Part shown: in pieces, positions 1 through 6,590 of the stretch
Position numbering within the stretch: position 1 is the stretch's first letter
Layout: each line of letters opens with the position of its first letter
Assembly: GCA_025455895.1 (NCBI GenBank)
Contig: JALOLQ010000004.1
Coordinates: forward strand, 1-25,428
From: Solirubrobacteraceae bacterium
Lineage (GTDB): Bacteria; Actinomycetota; Thermoleophilia; Solirubrobacterales; Solirubrobacteraceae
Reading direction: 5' to 3'
Length of the DNA: 25,428 nt
Made by a program: the position numbers and the translations under genes
Notes under the pieces: generated by a model
Seen by the model: the letters and a program-made list of their open reading frames with translations, nothing else
Databases searched by the model: none
What the model was told of the DNA's origin: nothing

Positions 1-465
1 GCCCGCCTCGCGCGAGCGCGCGGCCGTCGGCAGGATCTCCGAGGCGAACAGCTCGATCCCGCGCTCGGAGCGCTCGCGGATCGCCGCGACGAGGGCGAGC
101 GCCTCGCCGGGCTCGAGCAGGTCGGCGAAGAAGAGCCGCAGCAGCTCGCCGTCGCGGAGCTCGAGCGCGGCCGGCTCGCCCGCGGTCTGCCACTCGCGCA
201 GCGCCGCCCGGCCGGCGGCGGTGATCTCGAAGACGCGCCGCGCGCGCCGGCCCTGCGCCTCGTCGCGACCGTCGATCAGCCCGGCGGCCTCGAGGCGCTT
301 GAGCTCGCTGTAGACCTGCGGCGGGCCGAGCGCCCAGAAGAACCGCACCGAGCGCTCCGCGGCGCGCTGGATCTCGTAGCCCGAGCGCGCGCCGAGCGCG
401 ACCATGCCGAGCACCGCGGCGGCGGTGTTCGTCAGCGTGCCGGTGCGCGTCGCGGCCGTCGTCAT
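1..465 (-). CDS. PadR-family transcriptional regulator (3' end outside window)
   Basis: My translation of the minus strand from the ATG at 465-463 gives an open frame of about 155 residues to the window edge. The N-terminal ~80 residues look like a PadR winged helix: AAAVLGMVALGARSGYEIQ, then a PPQVYSELKRLEAAGLI recognition-helix region and a wing containing GRRARRVFEITAAG. The remainder (LRLFFADLLEPGEALALVA) is helical, as expected of the PadR C-terminal dimerisation domain. Its ATG overlaps the TGA of the upstream FAD oxidoreductase (ATGA), so the two are almost certainly co-transcribed and translationally coupled. By analogy with PadR family members it may repress its own operon. The family is clear; the ligand is unknown and the C-terminus is not visible. 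Confidence 0.85.
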   Translation of the reverse strand, partial: MTTAATRTGTLTNTAAAVLGMVALGARSGYEIQRAAERSVRFFWALGPPQVYSELKRLEAAGLIDGRDEAQGRRARRVFEITAAGRAALREWQTAGEPAALELRDGELLRLFFADLLEPGEALALVAAIRERSERGIELFASEILPTAARSREAG

Positions 466-2144
466 GCGGCCACCGCCGCGCGCCTGCGCGGCGCGCGGGC
501 CGACTTGTCCTGCAGGCGCCGGCACGCGGCGAGCGGGTCGAAGTCCGGCCCGCCGGCGGTGAGCCGGTCGATGTCGGCGAACACCGCGCCGCGCGCCACC
601 TCATGCGCGAGGTCGCGGCCGAGCACCTCGGCCGCCGCGTCGCGGCCGCCCATCAGCGCGCCGACGATCCCGTGCCCGCGGCGCGCGCTCGCACCAGCGA
701 GGTAGAGGCCGCCGATCGGCGTGCGCGGCGACGGGCGGCGCGGCCCGGTCTGGTCGGTCGCCAGCTCGATGCCGTAGCTCGAGCCGTCGGTCGAGAGCGT
801 GTAGCGCGTCTGGGTCAGCGGCGTGGCCGCCTCCTGCCAGCGGATGTGGCCGCGCACGTCGCCGAGGACCTCCTCGGCGACGTCGATCATCCGCTCGGCG
901 ACGAGCGCCTTGCGCTCGCGGTAGCGCTCGCCGCGGCTGTAGCCGCTCGGCAGGCTCCCGGGGTCCACGCCCCAGGCCTCGGGTGACGGCGTCGCCCAGG
1001 TCATGAGCTCGAGCGTCGAGCAGCCGGCGGGCGCGTGGCGCGTGCAGCCGGGGTCCTTGACCGTGGCCGAGGTGAGGTAGACCGTCGGATCGAGCGCCAG
1101 CTCGCCGGCCGCGGCGCGCGCGTAGGCGTCCTCGGCGTCGTAGGTCGGGTGGCACCAGTAGTTCGTGTTCGGCATCGCACCGCGCAGGTCGCGGTCGAGC
1201 CCGAGGTAGACGCAGAAGAGCGGCGTCGCCATCCGGAAGCCCGCGACGCGCTCGCGAAAGCGCGGTGAGACGGCGCTCGGGTCGAGCAGCGCCAGGAACG
1301 TCTGCTTGATGTCGGCGGTCGAGACGACGACCCCCGCCTCGAGCTGCTCGCCGCCCTTGAGGCGCACGCCGCGCACGCGCCCCTCCCGCACGACGATCTC
1401 CTCGACGTGGGCGCGCGTGCGCACGCGCCCGCCGTGCGTGTGGATCACGTCGAGCAGGTGCGCGGCGAGCATCTGGCCGCCGCCGTGCAGGTAGTAGGCG
1501 CCCTCGTCGAGGTAGTGGTCGATCAGCCCGGCGTGCAGCGCAACCGGCGTGCGCGAGGGCGGCGTCGCGTAGTCGCCGGACTGCGCGCCGATCACCGCGC
1601 GCGCCTCCTGGCTGAGGTGGTGGTGGTCGAAGAGGTCGGCGAGCGGGCGCATGCCCCACGCGACGACCGACGGGGCGCGCAGCGGGTAGCGCAGGTAGTC
1701 GAGCTTCGACTTCGGCACCCCGGCGCGGCGCAGCTGGCCGCCGATCGCCTCGAGCGTGCCCAGGCAGCGGCGGACCTGCTGCTCCTCGGCCGGGAACGCA
1801 GCGGCGATGCGGTCGGTGTAGCGGTCCCAGCCCTTGGGGACGCGGATCTCGTGGCGCGGGAAGCGCAGCGTGTCGAAGCCGTCCGGATCCATCTCGTTCC
1901 ACTGCAGGCGCCCGTCGAGCCCGAGCCCGCGCAGCACCGAGCCGATGTCGCCGGTGTGCACGCCGCCGACGTAGTGCAGCCCGACGTCGAACTGCCACTC
2001 GCGCTTGCGCCGGAACGTCTGGCTGCAGCCGCCGGCGACGTCGTACTGCTCGCACACGAGCACGCGCCGGCCGTTCGCCGCCAGGTGCGCGCCGGCGCTG
2101 AGCCCGCCGAGGCCGGAGCCGATCACGATCGCGTCATAGGTCAC
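462..2144 (-). CDS. FAD-dependent oxidoreductase of the phytoene desaturase / retinol saturase type
   Basis: The 560-residue protein opens with a dinucleotide-binding fold, DAIVIGSGLGGLSAGAHLA (GxGxxG at about residues 9-14), followed by a VLVCEQ strand ending in the ribose-binding Glu and then GGCSQTF. Near the C-terminus GGLYLAGASARRGHGIVGAL matches the FAD-binding motif of CrtI/RetSat-like flavoproteins. Length and layout fit that family, whose members desaturate, saturate or isomerise polyenes and other lipids; the substrate here is unknown. The start is GTG at 2144-2142, preceded by a GAGGG ribosome-binding site about 7 bases upstream. An ATG further upstream is in another frame. The gene overlaps the downstream padR gene by 4 bp. 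A TTGACA hexamer and a 10-bp palindrome lie in its upstream region. Confidence 0.85.
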   Translation of the reverse strand: MTYDAIVIGSGLGGLSAGAHLAANGRRVLVCEQYDVAGGCSQTFRRKREWQFDVGLHYVGGVHTGDIGSVLRGLGLDGRLQWNEMDPDGFDTLRFPRHEIRVPKGWDRYTDRIAAAFPAEEQQVRRCLGTLEAIGGQLRRAGVPKSKLDYLRYPLRAPSVVAWGMRPLADLFDHHHLSQEARAVIGAQSGDYATPPSRTPVALHAGLIDHYLDEGAYYLHGGGQMLAAHLLDVIHTHGGRVRTRAHVEEIVVREGRVRGVRLKGGEQLEAGVVVSTADIKQTFLALLDPSAVSPRFRERVAGFRMATPLFCVYLGLDRDLRGAMPNTNYWCHPTYDAEDAYARAAAGELALDPTVYLTSATVKDPGCTRHAPAGCSTLELMTWATPSPEAWGVDPGSLPSGYSRGERYRERKALVAERMIDVAEEVLGDVRGHIRWQEAATPLTQTRYTLSTDGSSYGIELATDQTGPRRPSPRTPIGGLYLAGASARRGHGIVGALMGGRDAAAEVLGRDLAHEVARGAVFADIDRLTAGGPDFDPLAACRRLQDKSARAPRRRAAVAA

Positions 2145-2172
2145 TGCGCTGCCCTCGTCATATAGGTAACTC

Positions 2173-2200
2173 GTACCGGTACAGCGTATCGCTCTGTCAA
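2173..2200 (-). promoter_or_regulatory. Promoter/operator candidate for the FAD oxidoreductase-padR operon
   Basis: On the minus strand a perfect -35 hexamer TTGACA occupies 2200-2195. Twelve bases downstream is the perfect 10-bp palindrome GTACCGGTAC (2173-2182), placed where it would cover the spacer and upstream edge of a -10. No strong -10 is visible: GTACGA at 18-bp spacing and TACGAG at 19 are weak. The palindrome could be the site for the PadR protein encoded downstream, but that is inference. Convergent overlap with the aldo/keto reductase promoter (possible -10 TACGCT at 2219-2224, plus strand) is possible. Confidence 0.4.
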
Positions 2201-2263
2201 GGGCCCGGGGTTCCGCGCTACGCTCGCCGCCAGCCCGGCCTCGACCGAACCACAGGAGCCAGC

Positions 2264-3247
2264 ATGCAGCAGCGACGCCTTGGAACCCCGGGACTGGAGG
2301 TCTCCGCGATCGGCCTCGGATGCATGGGGATGTCCGCCTTCTACGGCGACCCGGCCGACGAGCGCGAGGCGATCGCGACGATCCACCGGGCGCTGGAGAT
2401 CGGCGTGACGCTGCTCGACACGGCCGAGATGTACGGGCCGCACACGAACGAGCGGCTGCTCGGCAAGGCGCTCGCCGGGCGGCGCGAGCAGGCCGTCGTC
2501 GCGACGAAGTTCGGCATCTACCTGGACGGCGAGGGCGGACGGAACATCGACAGCCGTCCCGAGCGTGTGCGGCAGGCGATCGACGGGTCGCTCCAGCGGC
2601 TCGGCCTCGACCACGTCGACCTCTACTTCCAGCACCGCGTCGACCCCGCGGTCCCGATCGAGGAGACGGTCGGCGCGCTGGCCGAGCTGGTGCAGGCCGG
2701 CAAGGTCCGCCACCTCGGCCTCAGCGAGGCGTCGGCCGAGACGATCCGCAGAGCGCACGCGGTCCACCCGATCACCGCGCTGCAGACGGAGTACTCGATC
2801 TGGGAGCGCTCGCTCGAGACCGAGATCCTGCCCACCCTGCGGGAGCTCGGGATCGGCCTGGTGGCCTACTCCCCGCTCGGCCGCGGGTTCCTGTCCGGCC
2901 GGTTCGACTCCCCGGACGAGCTCGACGAGGGCGACTTCCGCAAGGTCGCCCAGCCGCGCCTGACCGCCGAGAACCTCGAGCAGAACCGGCGGATCGTGGC
3001 CCGCCTCGGCGAGATCGCCGACGAGCGGGGGATCACGAAGGCGCAGCTCGCGCTCGCGTGGGTGCTCGCCCAGGGCGACGACGTCGTCCCGATCCCCGGC
3101 ACCACGCGCCGGGCCCGCCTGGAGGAGAACGCCGCCGCGGTCGACGTAGGGCTCGGCGCCGAGGAGCTCAACCGGATCGCCGCTGAGCTGCCCGCGGTCG
3201 CCGGCGAGCGCTACACGGCGCAGGGCATGGCGTCGGTCGACGGGTGA
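2264..3247 (+). CDS. Aldo/keto reductase
   Basis: This 327-residue protein is a full-length aldo/keto reductase of the YajO/AKR13-like type. It starts MQQRRLGTPGLEVSAIGLGC and carries the catalytic tetrad Asp52, Tyr57 (DTAEMYGP), Lys82 (VATKFG) and His124 (DLYFQHRVDP). The C-terminal segment VPIPGTTRRARLEENAAA is the NADP(H)-phosphate-binding region of the family. It should reduce aldehydes or ketones with NADPH in the cytoplasm; the substrate is not predictable. The ATG at 2264 has an AGGAG ribosome-binding site about 8 bases upstream. It is transcribed divergently from the FAD oxidoreductase and converges on the lipoprotein hydrolase, with a hairpin between the two stops. Confidence 0.93.
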   Translation: MQQRRLGTPGLEVSAIGLGCMGMSAFYGDPADEREAIATIHRALEIGVTLLDTAEMYGPHTNERLLGKALAGRREQAVVATKFGIYLDGEGGRNIDSRPERVRQAIDGSLQRLGLDHVDLYFQHRVDPAVPIEETVGALAELVQAGKVRHLGLSEASAETIRRAHAVHPITALQTEYSIWERSLETEILPTLRELGIGLVAYSPLGRGFLSGRFDSPDELDEGDFRKVAQPRLTAENLEQNRRIVARLGEIADERGITKAQLALAWVLAQGDDVVPIPGTTRRARLEENAAAVDVGLGAEELNRIAAELPAVAGERYTAQGMASVDG

Positions 3248-3268
3248 GGCGCCGGCCTCCGGCGCTCA
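3245..3268. terminator. Bidirectional terminator hairpin between convergent genes
   Basis: The 18 bases between the facing stop codons hold arms CGCCGG and CCGGCG around a 3-base loop CCT. The stem is extended, after a one-base bulge, by TGAG (3245-3248) pairing with CTCA (3265-3268), so both stop codons form its base. There is no T-tract, as is usual for hairpin terminators in high-GC actinobacteria. Confidence 0.6.
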
Positions 3269-4339
3269 CGCGCCCTTGAGCGTGCGGTCGAAGAAGGCGA
3301 GCAGCGTCGCGTAGGTGGGTGCGGGGGTCGTGCCCGTGGTGGTCTTGCAGTCGCTCGTGGTCGAGACGCGCCGATCCGGCGACGCGTCGGCGGAGGCGAG
3401 GTACTCGTCGCTGTGGCCGTAGCCGGGAACGATGGTCAGGCGCGCGTCGCCGCAGACCTTGGCGAGCTCGTCGAAGAGCGCCGTGCTCTGCCGGCTGGGC
3501 ACCAGCGGGTCGTCGGCACCATGGGAGATGTAGAACGGCGGGTCGCCCTCGGTCACGTAGGTCACGGGGCTGGCGGCGCGGGCCTTGGCCTTGCAGCTCT
3601 GCAGGGCGCAGCCGATGAGCATCGACTCGGGAGAGTCGGCGGCGTCGTGCTCCTGCCCGCCGGAGACCCGCTGCGCGTCCATCGTCAGGAACTCGGTCGG
3701 CCCGAAGAGGTCGGCGACGGCCTGCACCGCGCTGGACTCGTCCCCGTTGCCCAAGGAGCCCTCGAGCGAGGGAACGTCGCCGGTGACGCCCGCCATCGAG
3801 GCGGTCCAGCCGCCCGATGAGGTGCCCATGATCCCGATGTGCGCGGGGTCGATGCGGTACTGGTCGGCGTTGGCGCGCAGGTGGCGGATCGCGGCCTTGA
3901 CGTCGTGGAGCTGGGCCGGGAACGTCGCCTGGCTGCTGGATCGCGTGTTGAACCCGACGATCACGTAGCCCTCGGACGCCCAGCGTTCGGCCAGGGACTG
4001 CGCGCTCGTCCCGCCGCCCAGTCCCTGCGGGCCGGAGCCGGGGGACTTCGTGTCATCGCTCATGAACGCCGAACCGGCCTGGTACATGATCACCGGGAAC
4101 GGCCCGGTTCCCGACGTGGGGACGTAGACGTCCATGAGGTGCGCCCGGCCGACCGGCGCGGCGTAGCTGACGTCGGTCTCGACCTCGAAGCCGGCGTCCG
4201 ACGCCTGCGGCTCCGTCGTGGCGGGCACGCTCGCCGGGGCCGCGGCGGGCGGGCTCGACGACGAGTCTCCGCACCCGGCGAGGACGACGATGGCGAGCAG
4301 CAGGGCGGCGGCCGCAAGGCGGCGCGGGGGGCGGTTCAT
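3266..4339 (-). CDS. Secreted lipoprotein alpha/beta hydrolase (dienelactone hydrolase / prolyl-oligopeptidase-like)
   Basis: From the ATG at 4339 the 357-residue product begins MNRPPRRLAAAALLLAIVVL and continues AGC, a lipoprotein signal peptide with lipobox LAGC and lipidated Cys23. A Ser/Pro/Ala-rich linker follows to about residue 50. The catalytic triad is visible: Ser174 in the nucleophile elbow GTSSG, Asp276 in HGADDPLVP, and His309 in GYGHSDEY. The HGADD motif and C-terminal FFDRTLKGA are typical of esterase/acyl-peptidase-like alpha/beta hydrolases. It probably acts on esters or amides outside the membrane. The frame is open further upstream, but those codons (RTRGPTECSQ...) do not look coding and the signal peptide fixes the start. 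Extra Cys residues at about 254, 259, 296 and 331 could form disulfides. Confidence 0.85.
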   Translation of the reverse strand: MNRPPRRLAAAALLLAIVVLAGCGDSSSSPPAAAPASVPATTEPQASDAGFEVETDVSYAAPVGRAHLMDVYVPTSGTGPFPVIMYQAGSAFMSDDTKSPGSGPQGLGGGTSAQSLAERWASEGYVIVGFNTRSSSQATFPAQLHDVKAAIRHLRANADQYRIDPAHIGIMGTSSGGWTASMAGVTGDVPSLEGSLGNGDESSAVQAVADLFGPTEFLTMDAQRVSGGQEHDAADSPESMLIGCALQSCKAKARAASPVTYVTEGDPPFYISHGADDPLVPSRQSTALFDELAKVCGDARLTIVPGYGHSDEYLASADASPDRRVSTTSDCKTTTGTTPAPTYATLLAFFDRTLKGA

Positions 4340-4448
4340 GAACGACGGGCTCCAGGGAATCGGCGTGGGCGGGGTCGCCGGCGGCGACGATCCACACCCT
4401 GGACCGCGATCCTGAGAGCACTCTGTGGGGCCCCGCGTCCGTAGGGCC

Positions 4449-4462
4449 TCGAGCGCGCTCGA
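4449..4462. other. 14-bp perfect palindrome in the gap upstream of the hydrolase
   Basis: TCGAGCGCGCTCGA is a perfect 14-bp inverted repeat lying 13 bases past the stop of the SRPBCC gene and 110 bases upstream of the hydrolase start. It could be an operator for the hydrolase or part of a terminator stem for the SRPBCC gene. With no loop and such GC-rich context, chance is also possible. Confidence 0.25.
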
Positions 4463-4474
4463 CGCCACGAGGGA

Positions 4475-4885
4475 TCAGGCCGCCGCGTCCCGGGCGGCCA
4501 GCCGCTCGGCCCGCTCCTTGATGCCCAGGAGCATCCGGCGCTCCATGACGAGCGATCCGGGCTCCATCGGGAGCATCCCGATCCGCGCGGCGAGCGTCGG
4601 CAGGCGGTAGCGGTTGCGGCTGATGAGGCGGGTGCGCCCGCCGCGCTCGCGGAGCACGAACGCCCAGAGCCAGTTGCCGTCCTGCGAGCGGAACGCCAGG
4701 GCGCGGGGCGGGTCCACGAGCTCGAGCCGCATCTCGTTCGCGCCGAGCGCGATCGTGTCGCCGACCGCGGGCGACTGGAACTCGGGGAGCACGTGATCGA
4801 CGCTGTGGATGTCGAGCCCGAGGAGGTTCTCGATCCAGTCGTAGGTGTAGACGCCGCCGCGCGGCACCGGACCCATCTGCGCCAG
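4475..4885 (-). pseudogene. SRPBCC-family protein, 5'-truncated
   Basis: Reading the minus strand, the recognisable protein starts at LAQMG and runs through RGGVYTYDWIENLLGLDIHS, an AVGD loop, LWAFVLRE, RTRLISRNRY and ERRMLLGIKERAERLAARDAAA. This matches the C-terminal three quarters of a START/SRPBCC protein whose members normally carry about 40 residues more at the N-terminus, ending in a WPWLAQMG-like segment. Here homology stops abruptly at about 4885. Upstream codons are the antisense of a FecR-domain fragment and make no sense as SRPBCC. An ATG at 4876 could still initiate a 133-residue remnant, and the frame is open back to 4987, but either product would lack the first strand and helices of the fold. 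I therefore call it a truncated gene or pseudogene. Confidence 0.65.
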
Positions 4886-5075
4886 CCTGGACCTCGGCGG
4901 TCGCGTGGCGATCAAGCCCGGCTCGGAGATCGAGCTCGCCGGCGAGCGCAGCGTCAAGGACCTGAAGCGCGGCTTTCGGATGACCAAGGGCGGGGTGTGG
5001 GCGAAGTGCGGGCAGATGCGCGAGCCGCTCGAGATCCAGATGACCGGCGGCGTGATCGGGGTGAAGGGGAATTGA
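4881..5075 (+). pseudogene. FecR-domain fragment (no 5' end)
   Basis: The plus strand, read from GCC at 4881 in the frame ending with TGA at 5073-5075, gives ASLDLGGRVAIKPGSEIEL, then RSVKDLKRGFRMTKGGVWAK, then REPLEIQMTGGVIGVKG. The end of this is close to the FecR-domain signature I know as KGGxWAKxxxxxEPLEIQTxGGVMGIKGTEF. There is no start codon with a ribosome-binding site: the frame fuses into the antisense of the SRPBCC gene. It stops immediately after KGN, where the family continues with TEF. It is an internal piece of a FecR-domain protein, probably left by a deletion or recombination at about 4881-4888. Confidence 0.6.
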
Positions 5076-5088
5076 GCTCCTGCTCGCC

Positions 5089-5442
5089 GTGGTCGCCGCG
5101 TGGGCGGCGGCGACCCAGAACCCGCTCGCGGGCGCCTCCCCCGCGGCCGGCACGGCGGACCGGGCCACCGTCGTCGGCGAGGTCACCGCGCTCACCGCGG
5201 GCCGCCTGAGCGCCACCCCCGCCCGCGGCGGCCGGCGGACCACGCTGCGCCAGGGCTCGGTCCTGCGCCTGGGCGACGTCCTCTCCATCGGCCCCGGCAC
5301 GCGGGCGACGATCGTCCTCACCCGTCCGCGCGGGGTCCCCAGCGACGCCGAGCTCGTCTTCCTGCGCTCATCGGACGGACGGGCGCGCGAGCTCGAGATG
5401 CGATCCCGGGGCACCCGCCGGACCGTCATCACGATCGGCTGA
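5089..5442 (+). CDS. Small FecR-like / unknown protein
   Basis: This is a 117-residue frame from GTG at 5089. The upstream in-frame codons (GELLLAVV-like) also read as a hydrophobic leader, so the true start may lie a few codons earlier at a non-standard codon. After a short hydrophobic, Ala-rich N-terminus comes TVVGEVTALTAGRLSA, then TLRQGSVLRLGDVLSIGPGT and RATIVLTRPRGVPSDAELVF. The L-x-x-GDxLxxGPGTRATI pattern resembles the first half of a FecR beta domain. It follows directly on the FecR fragment, in a different frame, so it may be a second small gene of the same locus or a detached part of the same ancestral gene. The function is not known, and it is only a moderately certain gene. Confidence 0.45.
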   Translation: MVAAWAAATQNPLAGASPAAGTADRATVVGEVTALTAGRLSATPARGGRRTTLRQGSVLRLGDVLSIGPGTRATIVLTRPRGVPSDAELVFLRSSDGRARELEMRSRGTRRTVITIG

Positions 5443-5458
5443 CGCGCCGGGGCGGGGA

Positions 5459-6475
5459 TCAGACGCGGACCTCGTCCGGCAGATCCCGCCCGTAGGCCGG
5501 GTCCCGCTGGAACGGGTGCTCCCCGCGCCGGTACCGCCACCGGTACAGCGCCCGGCCCCGCGTGTTCTCGGCGTGCCAGATCGCCTGGACGCTGAGCGGC
5601 AGCGTCGTCATCCAGAAGCGGTCGGGCACCGGGTCGAGCGGCACCGGGTCGCGCCAGGCGACGTCGGCGGCGACGTAGCCCTCGCCGTCCTCGTAGGCGA
5701 GCCGTTCGACGATCGCGCCGCGCTCGTCGGTGATCTGCGTCTCGCCGAGCAGGATCGTCGGCCACGGGATCCGCGGCGCGAACGGGGTCTGCATCACGAC
5801 GTCGCCGACGTGCGAGGCGTGCACCGCCGGCGCGCCGACGACGCGCGCCATGCGGCCCGGCGTCTCGCGGGCGAGGTCGAGCATCGAGCCGTGCTCGCGG
5901 TCCCAGAAGTACGGGCGCGTGAGGCGCCAGGTCGGGAACGACGGGAAGCACATGCCGCCGCCGACGAGCTTCACGCGGCCGCGCAGGCGCGCCGCCGTGC
6001 GCGTGCGGATCCACTCGAACCCGTTCGGGACGCCGATCGCGCCGCCCGCGACCTCGCAGATCCCGGCGTCGCGGCCGGCCGCGTAGGTCACGTTCTCCCA
6101 CATGCTGGGTTGGTCCTTGTCGTGCAGGTGCACGGTCCCGTCGGGCTCGCAGAGGTAGTACGTGTTGCGGGCGTCGCGCCCGCGGATCGTCAGCGCGCCG
6201 CCGCCGATCAGGCATCCGTACTCGCGCGCCTCGCGCGCCAGCGCCACGTACGCGGCGAGCGGTCCGCCGTCCACGGGCCGCACGCAGCCGGCCATCAGCG
6301 CGTGGGCGAGGTTCGGCGCGCACGAGACCTCGGGCAGGAAGAGCATGTCGGGGTGGTGCTCGTGCGCCGCCCGGCCGACGACGTCGGCGATGTGCGCGAG
6401 GTTGCGCTCGACCTCGCCGGGGCGGGCGGCGAGCTGCACGGCGACGACGCGACGGATCTCCGCGGGTTCGGGCAT
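5459..6475 (-). CDS. Nitrilase-superfamily (carbon-nitrogen hydrolase fold) protein lacking the catalytic Cys
   Basis: The 338-residue product has the nitrilase fold layout: VVAVQLAARPGEVERNLAHI at the N-terminus, Glu49 in LFLPEVS, Lys120 in HDKDQPSMWEN, and a C-terminal part with GAPAVHASHVG and EDGEGYVAADV. The family's nucleophile region (GxxLCWExxRTxTARRL in the actinobacterial relatives I recall) reads GVPNGFEWIRTRTAARLRGR here. Position 152, where Cys is expected, is Gly. Cys176 in GGGMCFPSF is not at the nucleophile site and is His in the paralogue encoded at 8222-9169. The protein may be a pseudo-enzyme or use different chemistry. The ATG at 6475 is 7 bases after a TACGGT -10-like hexamer (6488-6483), suggesting a leaderless transcript. 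It is divergent from the acyl-CoA dehydrogenase operon. Confidence 0.82.
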   Translation of the reverse strand: MPEPAEIRRVVAVQLAARPGEVERNLAHIADVVGRAAHEHHPDMLFLPEVSCAPNLAHALMAGCVRPVDGGPLAAYVALAREAREYGCLIGGGALTIRGRDARNTYYLCEPDGTVHLHDKDQPSMWENVTYAAGRDAGICEVAGGAIGVPNGFEWIRTRTAARLRGRVKLVGGGMCFPSFPTWRLTRPYFWDREHGSMLDLARETPGRMARVVGAPAVHASHVGDVVMQTPFAPRIPWPTILLGETQITDERGAIVERLAYEDGEGYVAADVAWRDPVPLDPVPDRFWMTTLPLSVQAIWHAENTRGRALYRWRYRRGEHPFQRDPAYGRDLPDEVRV

Positions 6476-6511
6476 GGCCGTGACCGTACGGGCGCCCGCG
6501 CGGCCGGGCAT

Positions 6512-6550
6512 CCCCCGTGAGGGGGCAATCCGCGCCCGGAGGGGTGATCC
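6512..6550. promoter_or_regulatory. Candidate operator in the divergent nitrilase / acyl-CoA dehydrogenase promoter
   Basis: The 115-bp divergent region contains CCCCC-GTGA-GGGGG (6512-6525) and two direct copies of a related element: AGGGGGCAATCC (6520-6531) and AGGGGTGATCC (6540-6550). Their starts are 20 bp apart, about two helical turns, which suits a dimeric regulator bound to one DNA face. The GAF-LuxR protein at the end of the operon is the obvious candidate, by inference only. Confidence 0.4.
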
Positions 6551-6590
6551 TGCTTGTGCCCCGGGCGGTGCGCGGTGTTGGATGGCGCGC

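Noticed and set aside
5923..5955. Cys176 of the first nitrilase-like protein as an alternative nucleophile
   Set aside because: It lies about 24 residues after the nucleophile position and is His in the second paralogue, so it is unlikely to be the conserved catalytic residue.
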